NCBI GenBank assembly: GCA_002245135.1
Contig: NGBS01000874.1
Span: 186,001 to 250,000, forward strand
From: Proteromonas lacertae
Lineage: Eukaryota; Sar; Bigyra; Opalinata; Proteromonadidae
DNA length: 64,000 nucleotides
Reading direction: 5' to 3'
The notes below the pieces were generated by a model. It was not told the origin of the DNA and searched no databases. It saw nothing but the letters and a program-made list of their open reading frames with translations. Positions 12,668-25,077 of the stretch are shown piece by piece. The position numbers and the translations under genes are program-made. The stretch's first letter is position 1; each line of letters starts with the position of its first letter.

Positions 12668-12823
12668 TAAAAGTATTATGAAAATAGGATGAGAGAAATG
12701 AGAATAGAAATATTGATTTAGCTTCTTTATTACAATTTATGGATAATCTTCATAACCATTAATTTTTATTATTCATTTTTGTTGAAAAAATAAAATTTGA
12801 AATATCAATTAAAAACAAAATAA

Positions 12824-15800
12824 TTATACTAATCTTAGAATTGAATATAAAGTGTACTTCAATACGGCATATAGTAAGATATACATTGGTTGTTGAATAA
12901 AACAGTCTAATACAATTGAACCTAAACTAGACAAAATCCAACAATATGTTAGTTTTCTATCAAACTTCAATCCATAATTAATTATGACAAACATCATCAA
13001 TGATATATACAACAACAACGTGAAGTAGAGTAATGACTTTCTCAGCCTAATATTACAGTAATGTGATTCCCAGTCTATTATAATATACAAATTCTATAAT
13101 ATACGACTACGTATTGAAGATTTATTCTCACTTTTACCTCTTTCCATTTTGAATCTGAATTTTCCTTGAGCCATTCTTCGACAAGCTGTGTTTATATTAT
13201 AATTATAAATTATATCATCTTCTGGTATTACTGCAGTTTCTGTATAAAGCTTAGCTTTAAATAATAATATTAATTTCATAAGAACTATAATTAAACTCAA
13301 TATAAAATAAACCATCCAGAAACTAATATATTTACTAAACACCCTCTTCAACCCAATATTACATGTTGATGTTAATGAACCACATTCATTAATATTTGTA
13401 TTAATAAATGTCCTTGAATCATATCCACAACAACTCAAAGATGTTTCTATATACTCTATGATATCTTTTAATAGAGTTTTGTCACTGCAATATTTCCATA
13501 TTGAATATATAATGTCTGTGTCATAATTAGAATAAATTATTATATAAATGATAATCAAGTATACATAAAATAAAATGAATATCATATCAAAGAAAAATAA
13601 AATAATGAAACACATTTTTCTGTAGTAAAATGTTAAAGATGATAATACTGTTTCGATTGAAATAACAATAGTTAATAAATATAAAATAACTAATGGTGGT
13701 CCAAATGGACAAATAATGGAGCAAATAATAAATAGTATGATGTTTAATACCAAAAATATATGCGAGAATAAATACAAATACATATTTGCTTCAAATTTCA
13801 CTGAATGATATTGATTTAGATTTACATCATCTAATATCTCATCCAGTTTATCCAATTCAAATAAATTTACATATATACGATCAATATAACCTCCATTAAC
13901 GCTATAAAGACTTATATCATTATAATCATAATCATAATAATAATAGTTATCATGATAGTAATCAATATTATTTGAATTATTACTAGAATTATTTAATCTG
14001 TTACTACCACCAGAACTAGTAGTTGAATGAACCACAGTATAGGTTAGAAATCTTCTAGAATATCTATCCAACGTTGAATAATCTCGAAAATAGTAATATC
14101 TACCTACATAATATCTATCAGAAAGGTGATGATCACTTCCTTTATTAATATAAGTTTTGATACAATCATTTATTAGATCATATAAATCTAATTTATATGA
14201 CAAATATTTTATGTAATATGGCGATTTTAAATCATTCATTCTTCTGCAGATCATTGGTATTATAATATATATGGGGAAAGCTATTAATGCAGAACATAAA
14301 CCAACTGATACTACATGATTGACATTCTCTGGATTTAGGCTATAAAACAACGTATTAACACACAATAAGGTGAATATACTAGAAGCAAAACATAAAACAT
14401 GTTCAAATCTATTTATAAATACACAATGACTAACACTTTTATAAAATGGAGCAAAGAGGTGATGTAAATTAATAAAGCTGTAGAGAATTACATTTAATAA
14501 TGAAAATGTTATCAAGTTATCATAAGTGTAAGATTCATGACAATACCAATTATACAAACACCCATATTCATCTAATCTGTTTTTGCATATTTCATAGAGC
14601 ATAGTAAATTCTTTCATATCAATGGTTATTGAATAATAAACCATCAATAAAATAAAAAATGTAAGGATAGATACTATGATTGGTATGTAAATATTATATT
14701 TCTCTATCTCTATTTTTCCATCAAAATGTGTTACTTTACTAACATTATACTTCTTTGGATCAATTTCTTTCTTTTCAATTGAAAAATCATACATATTATC
14801 AGCTCTGCATATAACATAATTTTCATCCTTTTCTTTTATTTCTCCCAATATTATTATGCCTTTACTGCTTTTTTCATTGTTATTGTCTATACATATTGCT
14901 TTCATATTTTTATAATTAGTATTACCATTTGTTCTTTGTCTATAATATACATATCCTTTATCCTGTTTTTTCATCATTTCAATTGATATAACACCAGCTA
15001 ATGGATTACTAACATTGAAAAAATATTTATCATTCCAATATATTATCATTATTTCATTTTCTTTGTTTAAATTATAATCTATGATATTTCTTAAATCAAT
15101 ATCATTATTACTATAACCAATTTGAATTGAATTATTTATATTAAATGAAGTGCCTATTCTAATCAATAATAAGCTTAAAGCATTTGCATTTATTGATATA
15201 GGTAAGCTAAATTGTTGATTATAATGAATCATTGATATATCAAACATATATTCTTTTAATCGTTTACCAACACAATAAATATTTGTATTGTTTCTCTGGT
15301 TGTTCAGCCATTCATTTTCAATTAACAGCGAACTAATCTTTACAAATGTATCAATCATATTATCATTATATAATAATATAAATTTACTCTCTTTCAAATA
15401 TTTCAAATAATTTCTCATCATATCAAACAATTCATTTATTATAATTGCATCATAATCAATAAATAAATTCAGAATGTGTTTTATTGTTATAGAGAAAGCT
15501 TTAATAGATTCTATTGATAGAATGCTCTTTCTTAATGTATTAATCATAACTTTGTTTATCAGATAATTTCTTTCTAAGTTAATCTTTTCATATTCTTCAT
15601 TCATATATTCACATTCTTCACCACTATATCCACTATCACATATACACATACTATGACAATTTGGTTCAAATTCTCTACAATCTTCCCTGGTTTTTATACA
15701 TTTACCTCTTCCGTTACATTTATTTCCAATAACACTACCATTTTCATCAATTAATTCACCAGGACACAATTTCAATGGTTCATTACATGATTTATCACAA

Positions 15801-18800
15801 TCTTTAACTTCTGTATCAATACCTATACAATTAATTGCATTTTCACCACTTGGCTTAGGATTGTTACATCTTCTTCTTCTTTTCATTCTTCCCACACATT
15901 TTACTCCATTATATATCTTACAATATGCATCACATTCACTCCATTCACTCCATTCACTCCAATTACCATTTTCAATTACTTCACATTCATCAAATATTGT
16001 TTCTTCTTCTTCAATCCTTATTTTACATTCTTTACCTCCATATTCAGGTTTGGGATTATCACATTCTCTCCATTTATATCTTTTTGATCTTCCACAATCT
16101 CTATTCCATCCACTATAACTATAGTTATCACTTAAACCACCATCTTTTTGTATATGTTTTTCACATAACTTCCCAAAAAAACCTTCATTACATTTACAAA
16201 CACCAAAATTGTCTTTTTTACCATTCTTCGAACAGCTGACATTTGGATATAATACTGATAATTCTTTCATTGAAATAATTCTTCCCAATATCATATTCAT
16301 TAATTCATCATTGTTTTTATATCCTTCTATCATCATTGTTACATTATTGATATATTCTATGTCATTAATTGGATTTACTTTTATTATTATTTCATTTCCA
16401 TTCATATCTTTTGTTGAATTACTAACTGAACCATAAACATCTTTAACAAATACAACTACCTTCACTTCATTATAATCTTCTCTATATCCAACTGGTAATT
16501 TTCCTTTATAAACATTATTACTATAATATTCACATTGTAAATAATTAATTTCATTGTTTATTATCACACCATATCTGTATGTAAATGGAGCAATTCCCAT
16601 TCCAACCAGTTGTTCTTAATATAATATCTTCACCAAATAACAATTCCGTTTTTGGACTGATAATATAACCAAGTTGTGGGGGTAATGACAAAAGTGAAAA
16701 TGAATAATACATCACAACTTTCTTTTCATTCTCATTCAAATATAAATCCACTTCAATAATATGTCTCGAAATTCTGGCATTTATTTCTTTTAATGATACA
16801 TAAATGGTTGATAAATCATTTCTACTTAACAATGGATTGATCTCTTCATCGGTTATATATCTCCAATCATATTTCTTTACATCTTTATTAATTATAACTT
16901 CTAGCTTCATTATTTCATCCCATTTATATGTAGTAACGCTGTAATATGAACTATTAGATTCATTATTATGATTTAAACTATCAATTCTACCATATATTTC
17001 GTTATTACCACTAACAACTATCATTGAAATCATTATCTTACACTCTCTTTTACTTATTTTACCTATTACTTCTATTTCAAATATATAATCACCAATTGTT
17101 AATTCATCACTTTCTATTGTTATGTTGTTTGTGTTATTATAATCTAAAATTAATGGAATTGGAGAATAAGGATTATTCTTATCTCTTATAAAACAATATT
17201 CATAGTTAATCTTTCTACATTTCCATATATATTTATATGTACCATTATCATAACTATCATCATCTTCAACTGATATTCTTATATTCACTGCTTTATTAGC
17301 TGAATGGATAAATGAACTATCAGTATTACTAAAAATTCTTAATTTGGATTCATATTCTATTGTTAATAAAATCGTAGCATTTGATCTTGTTAAAAACATT
17401 TTTTTTCTATAAGCTTCACATTTTAATAACACTTTGTAATTACCTACTTTGAGGCTATTAGATTGAATTAATATAATACTTTCATCATTTGTAAGAAATT
17501 GATTAATTGGAATAACTTCTATACTATTATTATCTTCTAACAACATTATTGACCAACTGTAATTCACTGTTATATCTGTGTAATTATTATTACACTCATA
17601 ATATCTTGATTTGCCTTTGATATATCTATTTTCATTTATTACAATTTTCAACTCTTTTTCATTCTCAATTTCAGTAATTAATCTTCCTTTATCATGTATT
17701 TCGATGGAAATATTTGCTACACTAACATCACCACTAAGAAATGGTGAGGATATACGTAACTGAAATATATAATTCGTAAAATTAGATAATAAATAAGAAG
17801 GAATTGTTATAAGGCTTGAATGTTGGTTTGACAAATAATATACTAAGTCGTTCTCTTTGCTTTCTATTTCACTCCATTCATATTTTAAAATCTTTAAGTT
17901 ACTTTTATTATTTATCTTACTATCTGATCCATCTAATATCAAATCTTCACAAAATATATTATCAGTATTTGGTGGAATTGTCTTAATTGTTGCATTTATT
18001 CTCATAATTTCATTCGGTGCGTATATATTCACACATCCTTTCATATATAACATACTGTTTATTGATGGTTTTATTATATTGTTTTTCTTCATTCTTAAAC
18101 TAGAATTATAAACACAACTGGAAATAGATTCATTTTCAGATACAGGAACGATTATTTGAGAATCTAATGACAACTCAATAACAATTCTACCATCATCTTT
18201 ATCTAAATAACATGTTGAATTACCTAATAATTCATATTCTTCTAATATTTCTTTACATTTTATACCATTTTCATTGATATTGTCATTTTCTATCACTCCA
18301 TCACTTTTATCATATTCAATAATAATTCTTTGAAAATCAGAAGAATAATTTCCATATAATAATTGTGGTGGATGTTTTCTTAATTCTATTCTTATACTAC
18401 CTACTGAAGAATTATTACTATTTGAACTACCATATATTATATTTTCTTTTAAAATTAGTCTGTTTTCATCATGTTCATCATTAAAACTACTATAATATAC
18501 TGTAATTTCATTGTCATCACTCCATCTACAATAATCAACATTCAATATTGTATTATTATATTCAAAAATAACACTACAATCGAATCTTTTGTATAAAATG
18601 ATTGATTCATTCATATAACACTTCTTATTAAATCTTATTTTTATTGATTTTTCATTTTCACTTTCTATACAGGATATTAATTCTGGTGGAGGTGTTTTAT
18701 CATCAACTGTTGTTCTTATTGGTAAATACTCAACATCATAGTTATCATATTGTTTATCTTCAGTTTCTATATAATGAGTAATATCACATTCTATATCAAA

Positions 18801-19431
18801 TGAAACTGATAATGGTGTTATTTCGATTTCATGTTGGATTTTTTCATTATCAAATGTTAATTCGGTTGGATTGATGTTATAATATCTATTACATGTTGTA
18901 TTTATTACTATATTAACAGGTAATGATGGATAAGAGGAACAGCTGAGTGTATATGTTGTTGGTGTTAAATTATCTTGGTTAAAATATAAACTATTTGGAT
19001 TAAAATTGAATTTTGGTAATTCACTTTGATAAAAATAAAGAGGATATTGGATAGTACCATAAGCAGTGTATGGGTTATCTTCAATTTGAATATAAACATT
19101 CACTTTATTAACTTCATTTACCTTTAGATGATTACAGGTGAAAATAAACTGACATGGTGTATTCATCTTTACTCTACATATGTTCTTATCAGCTGTGACT
19201 TCTTCATCATCATATTTTATATTAATATAAATATTAATATCATTATTAATCACTATTCATAGAATTATTTAATTTATACTCATTGATACTTTTATTTCCT
19301 GTATATACTCATCTTCAGTTTTTAAAACATCTATATTAAACTCATCTTCAATATCTCTTCCAAAGATCACTAATGGTGAATAAATAGGGCAATATACAAC
19401 TCATTATGAACAATAACATCAACAACATCAT
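12824..19431 (-). CDS. Polycystin-1-like receptor with TSP1/EGF ectodomain and an internal tetraspanin-like module
   Basis: About 2150 residues. It starts at 19431 with a signal peptide (MMLLMLLFIMM); introns of 31 and 27 nt lie near 19385-19415 and 19259-19285. A long ectodomain with REJ/PKD-like segments (such as CEDLILDGSDSK) is followed by EGF (CKCNEGFFGKLCE), two TSP1 repeats (GNWSEWSEWSEC) and a second EGF. TM1 is at about 14620-14700. Two helices with the polycystin signature (NRFEHVLCFAS...NTLFYSL; ALIAFPIYI) follow at about 14240-14430, with no PLAT domain visible between. A tetraspanin-like unit comes next: three helices, a loop with SCCGY (about 13430) and a fourth helix. After a 30-nt intron (13074-13103 region) the last exon encodes polycystin-like helices (VIINYGLKFD, DCFIQQPMYILL). 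There is no cation-channel domain. One extra base in a GGG run (16596-16598) breaks the frame. Confidence 0.8.
16590..16621 (-). other. Single-base frameshift inside the polycystin-like gene
   Basis: Reading frames of 900 and 1168 codons meet here. Removing one G from the run at 16596-16598 gives TTGWNGIAPFTYRYG, a good REJ/PKD-like segment, and restores one open frame. No intron of suitable length and consensus exists. Confidence 0.75.
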
Positions 19432-20531
19432 TTTATATGTATTAAATATGATTTTTATATTAAGAATACAACAAATTTTTGATTTAAAATGAATGATGAG
19501 AAACGACTATATTTCCACGATAAGAATTTTCTAAGTTTTTTTTTGACTTTAAAGTGATTTTTCTCGATAACCATAAAGAATTATGAAACAAAAATTTGCC
19601 AAACCTTTTATTATATGTTTAACTTTACTATAGTGTAGTTAGTTTCATAATTACCTGATTTAGGTAATTTCTTTCTTTTGTAAAACTAATTATATATTAT
19701 GATAAATAATGAAGAAACTTATTTTTATTTAAAATTTTATAAAATAATTCCTTTTGCAACGTTCAAAAAATAAGGTCAAAGTGTCAAAAATGCGAAAAAA
19801 CTCAGATCGAAACTCACACAAAAGTCGATATTTTGCTCTGGTGTGAGCGAATAAGGAAACCAATCGAAAAAATATTTTAGAATAAAGAAACATGATTTGA
19901 AGAGCAACTTTTAAGCTATTAATAATTGAGAAAGAAAGGGTCGTATTTGGGAATGTAATTCAATGTAATTGTGATATTATGTGCTTATCCAAATATGGAC
20001 ATATAGATAAATAGTAATATTGTACTACTTTTTGATAACTCCTGCTAATTAAGGAGATACAAAGAATTGTTTTATTTTCAGCTGCTATAGCTGTATATTG
20101 ATATAATTATGAACAATAACATAATAATAACATAATTAAATACAATTATACTTAAATTATTAAATTAATTCTTTCTTCTTCTCCTTTTCCCTTCTCCTCA
20201 CTTCAGCTATACTATATCTATATAATTATAATAAAAATATACTTTTATTACTCTTATCAATCTAAAAAAAATAATTATAAAAATATACATTTATAAAATT
20301 TTATCTATATCACTTCCTTATCCTATATACATATATAAATAATTATAAATATACTAATCTTATATTCAAACTAGATATTAACAATAATCTATTAGAATAT
20401 AAATATATAGTAAATACAATATTAATTTTATGTATCTTAGAAGTAAATAAGTTATAATCTAACTATATAAAACATAAATTTAGAAATTATACCTTAAATA
20501 GTATGTATTTTAGCTTCCATTGTTTTATAAT
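19432..20531. other. Gene-free interval with one hairpin
   Basis: A 1.1-kb A+T-rich region with no convincing ORF. It contains a relatively G+C-rich element at 19808-19850 in which ctcacac (19813-19819) pairs with gtgtgag (19841-19847); the flanking tcg/cga can extend the stem across a 3-nt bulge. This could be a structured transcript or chance. Confidence 0.4.
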
Positions 20532-21070
20532 TAATATTATCATAAACAATTCTTCACTTTGTTGACTTTTTCTATTTTCATTACATATTAATATATATTT
20601 ATACTTTCCATCACATTTGATATACATATCCATGTCATTTCTCCCACGATAAGATATTTTGATTATTCTATTACCTTCTTTATCTTCATCACTTGTAATT
20701 GAACAATCTATTATAATAATTTCATATATATATATATATACGAGTTAATAACATCTTTCTTATTGCTATTCTTTGAGTATAACCACCATTATTATTGCTT
20801 ATATTGTTTATATTATTTGTTGAAAGTGTGCTTGATGTCGCAGCATATTGGATTATATAATTGTCGATTATTACTAAATAAGATTCTAATTCATTTGATT
20901 CATCTTGAAAAGATATTCTTTGCACTGAATTGTAAAATGGTAAAAATAATGTAGTTAAATGAAAGTCTGGTAATATCGAATGGAATGTTACTCTTTGAAG
21001 ATGCTATTCAATTATATTATATATATCATACATCAACTACTGTATAGATCGCATTATAATAATCTACTTT
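20532..21070. repeat. Inverted repeat, left arm (pairs with 24555-25077)
   Basis: The left arm reverse-complements to the right arm at 24555-25077 with high identity over about 530 bp. Small indels include an extra stretch of about 20 nt in the left arm near 21045-21060. The arms enclose about 3.5 kb containing the repetitive surface-protein gene. Confidence 0.85.
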
Positions 21071-21080
21071 GAAATAAAGG
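20532..21080 (-). pseudogene. 3'-truncated inverted copy of the gene at 24.55-26.59 kb
   Basis: On the minus strand, exons read DYFLYFKVDYYNAIYTVVD, then (after a 28-nt intron) HLQRVTFHSILPDF, LFLPFYNSVQRISFQDES and YTQRIAIRKMLLT, then CSITSDEDKEGNRIIK. The reading is open and nearly identical to the plus copy at 24555-25077. Similarity stops at about 20532 after LFMIIL, and the frame ends soon after in unrelated sequence, so the C-terminal half is missing. The N-terminal part is intact here, whereas the plus copy carries a nonsense codon and a frameshift in the same region. I see no start codon with confidence. The family is unrecognised. Confidence 0.7.
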
Positions 21081-22343
21081 AAATAGTCCTAACTTCTACT
21101 ACAATATAAATTATATATAATCATTATTATACTATAAAATATCTTAACTATAACACAGTCCTGAGTAAACTACCCTTCTAACATTTAATAATTTATATAT
21201 TTAACTATTAGTGGTATGAATATAGAATTTATACATCCACATCGTGAAAAGAATTAAAAAGAATAAATTTTTGAATTAATTCTAGTCGTTTCATTAGATG
21301 CATATATTCGTTTCGGTAATTTAGATATAATACACCAAGACCCTGTCTTTTTTGTCTTTTTTATATTTTTTATTCCTTCAATTATTTTCATGTATATATT
21401 TTATTAGGCAGAATTTCTGCAATTTATCTACAAATGAAAGAATATATTATTTATAATAGAATTTTATACTATGTTTAAGTAAGTTTCACTTTTCAATTTT
21501 CTAATTAATATGCCAAAGAGAATAATATGTTAATATATATGAAATTTAGTAATATTTACTTTTATTTTAATTATTTAAAATGGCTTAGAGTCAACATTCA
21601 CTATTTTTATTTATAGAAGTAATATATATAGAAATAACGATAACAACAGTTTGCTATTTATATATATTAGATTGTTATATGCTTAGATGTAGAATATCTT
21701 CCCTATACAATGTAATTGAAAATAGGAATCAATTTAAAGTATATAGTAAGGCTTTTTGTAGGTACAACACATGATCTTATATTATTTATTTGAAATAAAT
21801 AGTTTAATTGCATATATAAGCTGATTCAAAAATCCATTAAAATCTAGATTTTTTAAATAACTAGCTTAATATAAACTTGAACATGATATCAATAACTATA
21901 TTAAATATTAGTTCTTAATTCTAACTTTAAGATAGTGAAAAATCGAAAAGAAAAAGTTGTTAAAATCAAAAATCGCAGATACGATCTGAGTCAAGTATGC
22001 TTTCCCTATTTAAACACAAGTCAAACATTCTTATCGTGTCTAATAACTTAAATATCTCATAAAAGAAGATACTGTGAAGGTAATTGTTGTTATTTGTAAG
22101 GAAATGCGAATTTATACAATGGTATGATGAAATTATATTTGAGTTTCAAACATGATTTTTATTAAGTAGCTGTTGTTTAATGAAACAATACTCTTATTTT
22201 GATTATAACTATATGCAAACACCATTAAATTTTATGATGAAATCATTTTGATTGAATTAATAAAGAAAATAAACATTTTATATTTCCATAAAATAAAGGC
22301 GTTTATCATGTTAAATTACTTTTACATCCTAAAAATAAAACAA
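21071..22343. other. Gene-free interval
   Basis: About 1.27 kb of A+T-rich sequence upstream of the surface-protein gene. No protein-like ORF, RNA gene or clear repeat was recognised. It presumably contains that gene's promoter. Confidence 0.45.
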
Positions 22344-24267
22344 ATGAATCAAGTTATCATTTTAATTACCATCATCACATCATCTTGCTTTGCCCAAAAC
22401 AATCTTACAGTTCAGAACAACGATTTACAACAATTCAAAACTCTTTTAACTCAAGGAGGCCATATACAGTTACAGAAACCTTACAACATTATCCTGGATG
22501 ACGATAACAGCGCTTTTACACCTTCTATTAGCACAGTAACTGGAAATGGAGAAAAAACAAAAATTACTATCTCAGGAAGCAGCATTAGACTATTTACTGA
22601 AATTAAAAATATAAAAATGATTAATATAGATATACAGATAACTTCTAATCAAATTTCAAGCCAAGCTTTAATCGGACAGTTAATCCAGTCAAATCTACTA
22701 AACTTTACCATTTATATTAATAATAATATCACTATTACTGTCAATAAAGATACTGGTATTATTGCAGATAAAATATTAGATACTTTTCTTGTAAATGTTG
22801 GTGTAATATTCCAAAAAATAGTCGTTAATGTTCAATCTCCAGCATACTTTGGAATGATCACCCCATTCATTACAGTATCAGTGGCATTATCTGGAGTCTT
22901 TGTTAATGGAAATGAATTAATAGTTAATGCTAATATCTTTAATAATGTTTACATAGGATTATTATTTGGTAAAATTAATACATTATCTACATTGAATAAC
23001 AACACCATAGATAGATTCTATGTGAATATAAACAGCTTATCACTCGAGTCAATTGGTACTATTACTATAGGAATGCTGTGTGAAGTGGATAATATTTTCA
23101 TTAATAACTCATTTATTTTAATTAATAATATTATTACTAATATTGAGGATGCATATTTTGGAGGATTTGTTGGATTTGGACACTTTGATTGCTACATTAT
23201 CAACAGCTGGATACAGATTGTTATAAGTGAGAATTTAAAGCCAGAATATGTTGTTTTCAACTGCATTATTTATCTATTATTTGATAATAGATACTTATAT
23301 CTAAACAATATAATAATTAATATATACCTTAATTCAATCACTGATTATTTCAACATTTTCACCAGTGGAACTGTTAATACTATTATAAATATTAATGATT
23401 TATATGTGAATACAAAAATATTGGAAATACAAATCCTATTATATATGACTTTAATAAGGACTATAGAAATAATATAAATAATATTTATACTACAAACAGC
23501 TATTACCATTCCTCAGGAGTATTAATGGATTTCATTGCACCTATAGAAAATTATAAATATAATAATATACCTCCTTCATTGACTAAACTGGATATTGGTA
23601 TTAACTATAAAATATATATTAAAAATATACCTTATTATTCAAATAATATGTTCATTTCTTGTGATGATACTATTTATTATCCTTCTTTAAATGTTCATTG
23701 TCCTACAACCACATTACCAACCACAACTTCACCTGATATTACTCAACAATCAACACCAGATATTACTGTTCAACAATCAACAACACCAGATATTACTCAA
23801 CAATCAACAACACCTGATATTACTCAACAATCAATCAACAACACCTGATATTACTCAACAAACAACAACACCTGATATTACTCAACAATCAACAACACCA
23901 GATATTACTCAACAAATCAACAACACCAGATATTACTCAACAATCAACAACACCTGATATTACTCAACAATCAACAACACCTGATATTACTCAACAATCA
24001 ACAACATCAGATATTACTCAACAATCAACAACATCAGATATTACTCAACAATCAACAACATCAGATATTACTCAACAATCAACACCAGATATTACTCAAC
24101 AATCAACAACACCTGATATTACTCAACAAACAACAACACCAGATATTACTATTGATCAAACTACAATTTACATTGCTGGAGCATTTACCCTTTTAATATT
24201 GATTTGTTTTATACTATGCTACAAATCCAATAAATCTAAACAGAGAGTACATCCTGAGGTTGTTTAG
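22344..24267 (+). CDS. Secreted/type I membrane surface protein with Thr/Gln/Pro-rich 9-residue repeats (frame-broken)
   Basis: It starts MNQVIILITIITSSCFAQ, a clear signal peptide with cleavage likely after SCFA. About 370 residues rich in Asn, Ile and beta-branched residues follow, with a beta-helix-like look, then a stalk of the repeat TQQSTTPDI (about 23735-24150). It ends in a single transmembrane helix (IYIAGAFTLLILICFILC) and a short basic tail. The frame is interrupted near 23425 (one base missing or two extra after codons ATA TTG) and twice in the repeat array: a 4-nt insertion near 23832 and a 1-nt insertion near 23913. The parts are unmistakably one protein. It may be an assembly error in a repeat, a contingency-type locus or a decaying gene. 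No known family was recognised. Confidence 0.6.
23735..24150 (+). repeat. 27-nt tandem repeat array encoding TQQSTTPDI
   Basis: Sixteen gatatt-anchored units are present, mostly 27 nt long (gatattactcaacaatcaa plus caacacct/ca). Units vary by 24-nt short forms, an aca-for-tca swap, and two out-of-frame insertions. Confidence 0.9.
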
Positions 24268-24554
24268 TACATCTATCACCTTAAAATTATTATGATATTA
24301 TATACTATAAATTACTATATGGGTTTCATAACTAAAAAAAAGGAAAAGCATAATTCAAAATGATAAAGTTTGAGTTAATCAAACTTTTTGAAAAGTGTTT
24401 TTTTACGATTTTTGAAACATATAATTCGTCTAGAAGGATGAAAAAACAAAAGAAACGTATGGTAGTGAATTTTGAATGTATATAATACTGAAGCAATCTT
24501 ATAATCAGTATATTTAATAGTTCATAGCTTAGACAAGACTATGTTCTCAATTTT

Positions 24555-25077
24555 AAAGTAGATTATTATATGTATGATATATATACATAATATAATATAA
24601 TTGAATAGAATGTTGAAGGAGTAACATTTCATTCGATATAACCAGACTTTCATTTAACTACATTATTTTTCGATTTTACAATTCAGTGCAAAGAATATCC
24701 TTTCAAGATGAATCAAATGAATTAGAATCTTATTTAGTAATAATTGACAATTATATAATCCATTATGCTGCGACATCAAGCACACTTTCAACAAATAATA
24801 TAAACAATATAAACAATAATAATGGTGGTTATACTCAAAGAATAGCAATAAGAAAGATGTTATTAACTCGTATATATATATATATGAAATTATTATAATA
24901 GATTGTTCAATTACAAGTGATGAAGATAAAGAAGGTAATAGAATAATCAAAATATCTTATCGTGGGAGAAATGACATGGATATGTATATCAAATGTGATG
25001 GAAAGTATAAATATATATTAATATGTAATGAAAATAGAAAAAGTCAACAAAGTGAAGAATTGTTTATGATAATATTA
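24555..25077. repeat. Inverted repeat, right arm (pairs with 20532-21070)
   Basis: Right arm of the inverted repeat. Homology ends at aatatta (25071-25077), after which this copy continues into the rest of its gene and the other does not. Confidence 0.85.

Noticed and set aside
15861-16436. Three plus-strand ORFs rich in His, Leu and Ser
   Set aside because: They are antisense shadows of the TSP1/EGF region, which has conserved Cys and Trp spacing on the minus strand.
16570-16650. Ultra-short intron (19 nt) as explanation for the polycystin frame break
   Set aside because: Removing it deletes a segment that fits the domain, and its GTGAAG donor is unlike the GTAT donors used elsewhere. A one-base indel is simpler.
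23691-23957. Second-frame ORF across the Thr/Gln repeat array
   Set aside because: It is the same repeat read out of frame after an indel, not a separate gene.
23735-24150. CRISPR-like repeat array
   Set aside because: The units are contiguous coding repeats without unique spacers, in a eukaryotic gene with signal peptide and TM segment.
24268-24554. Possible transposon between the surface gene and the right inverted-repeat arm
   Set aside because: There is no transposase-like ORF and no target-site duplication, and the arms are explained as copies of a cellular gene.
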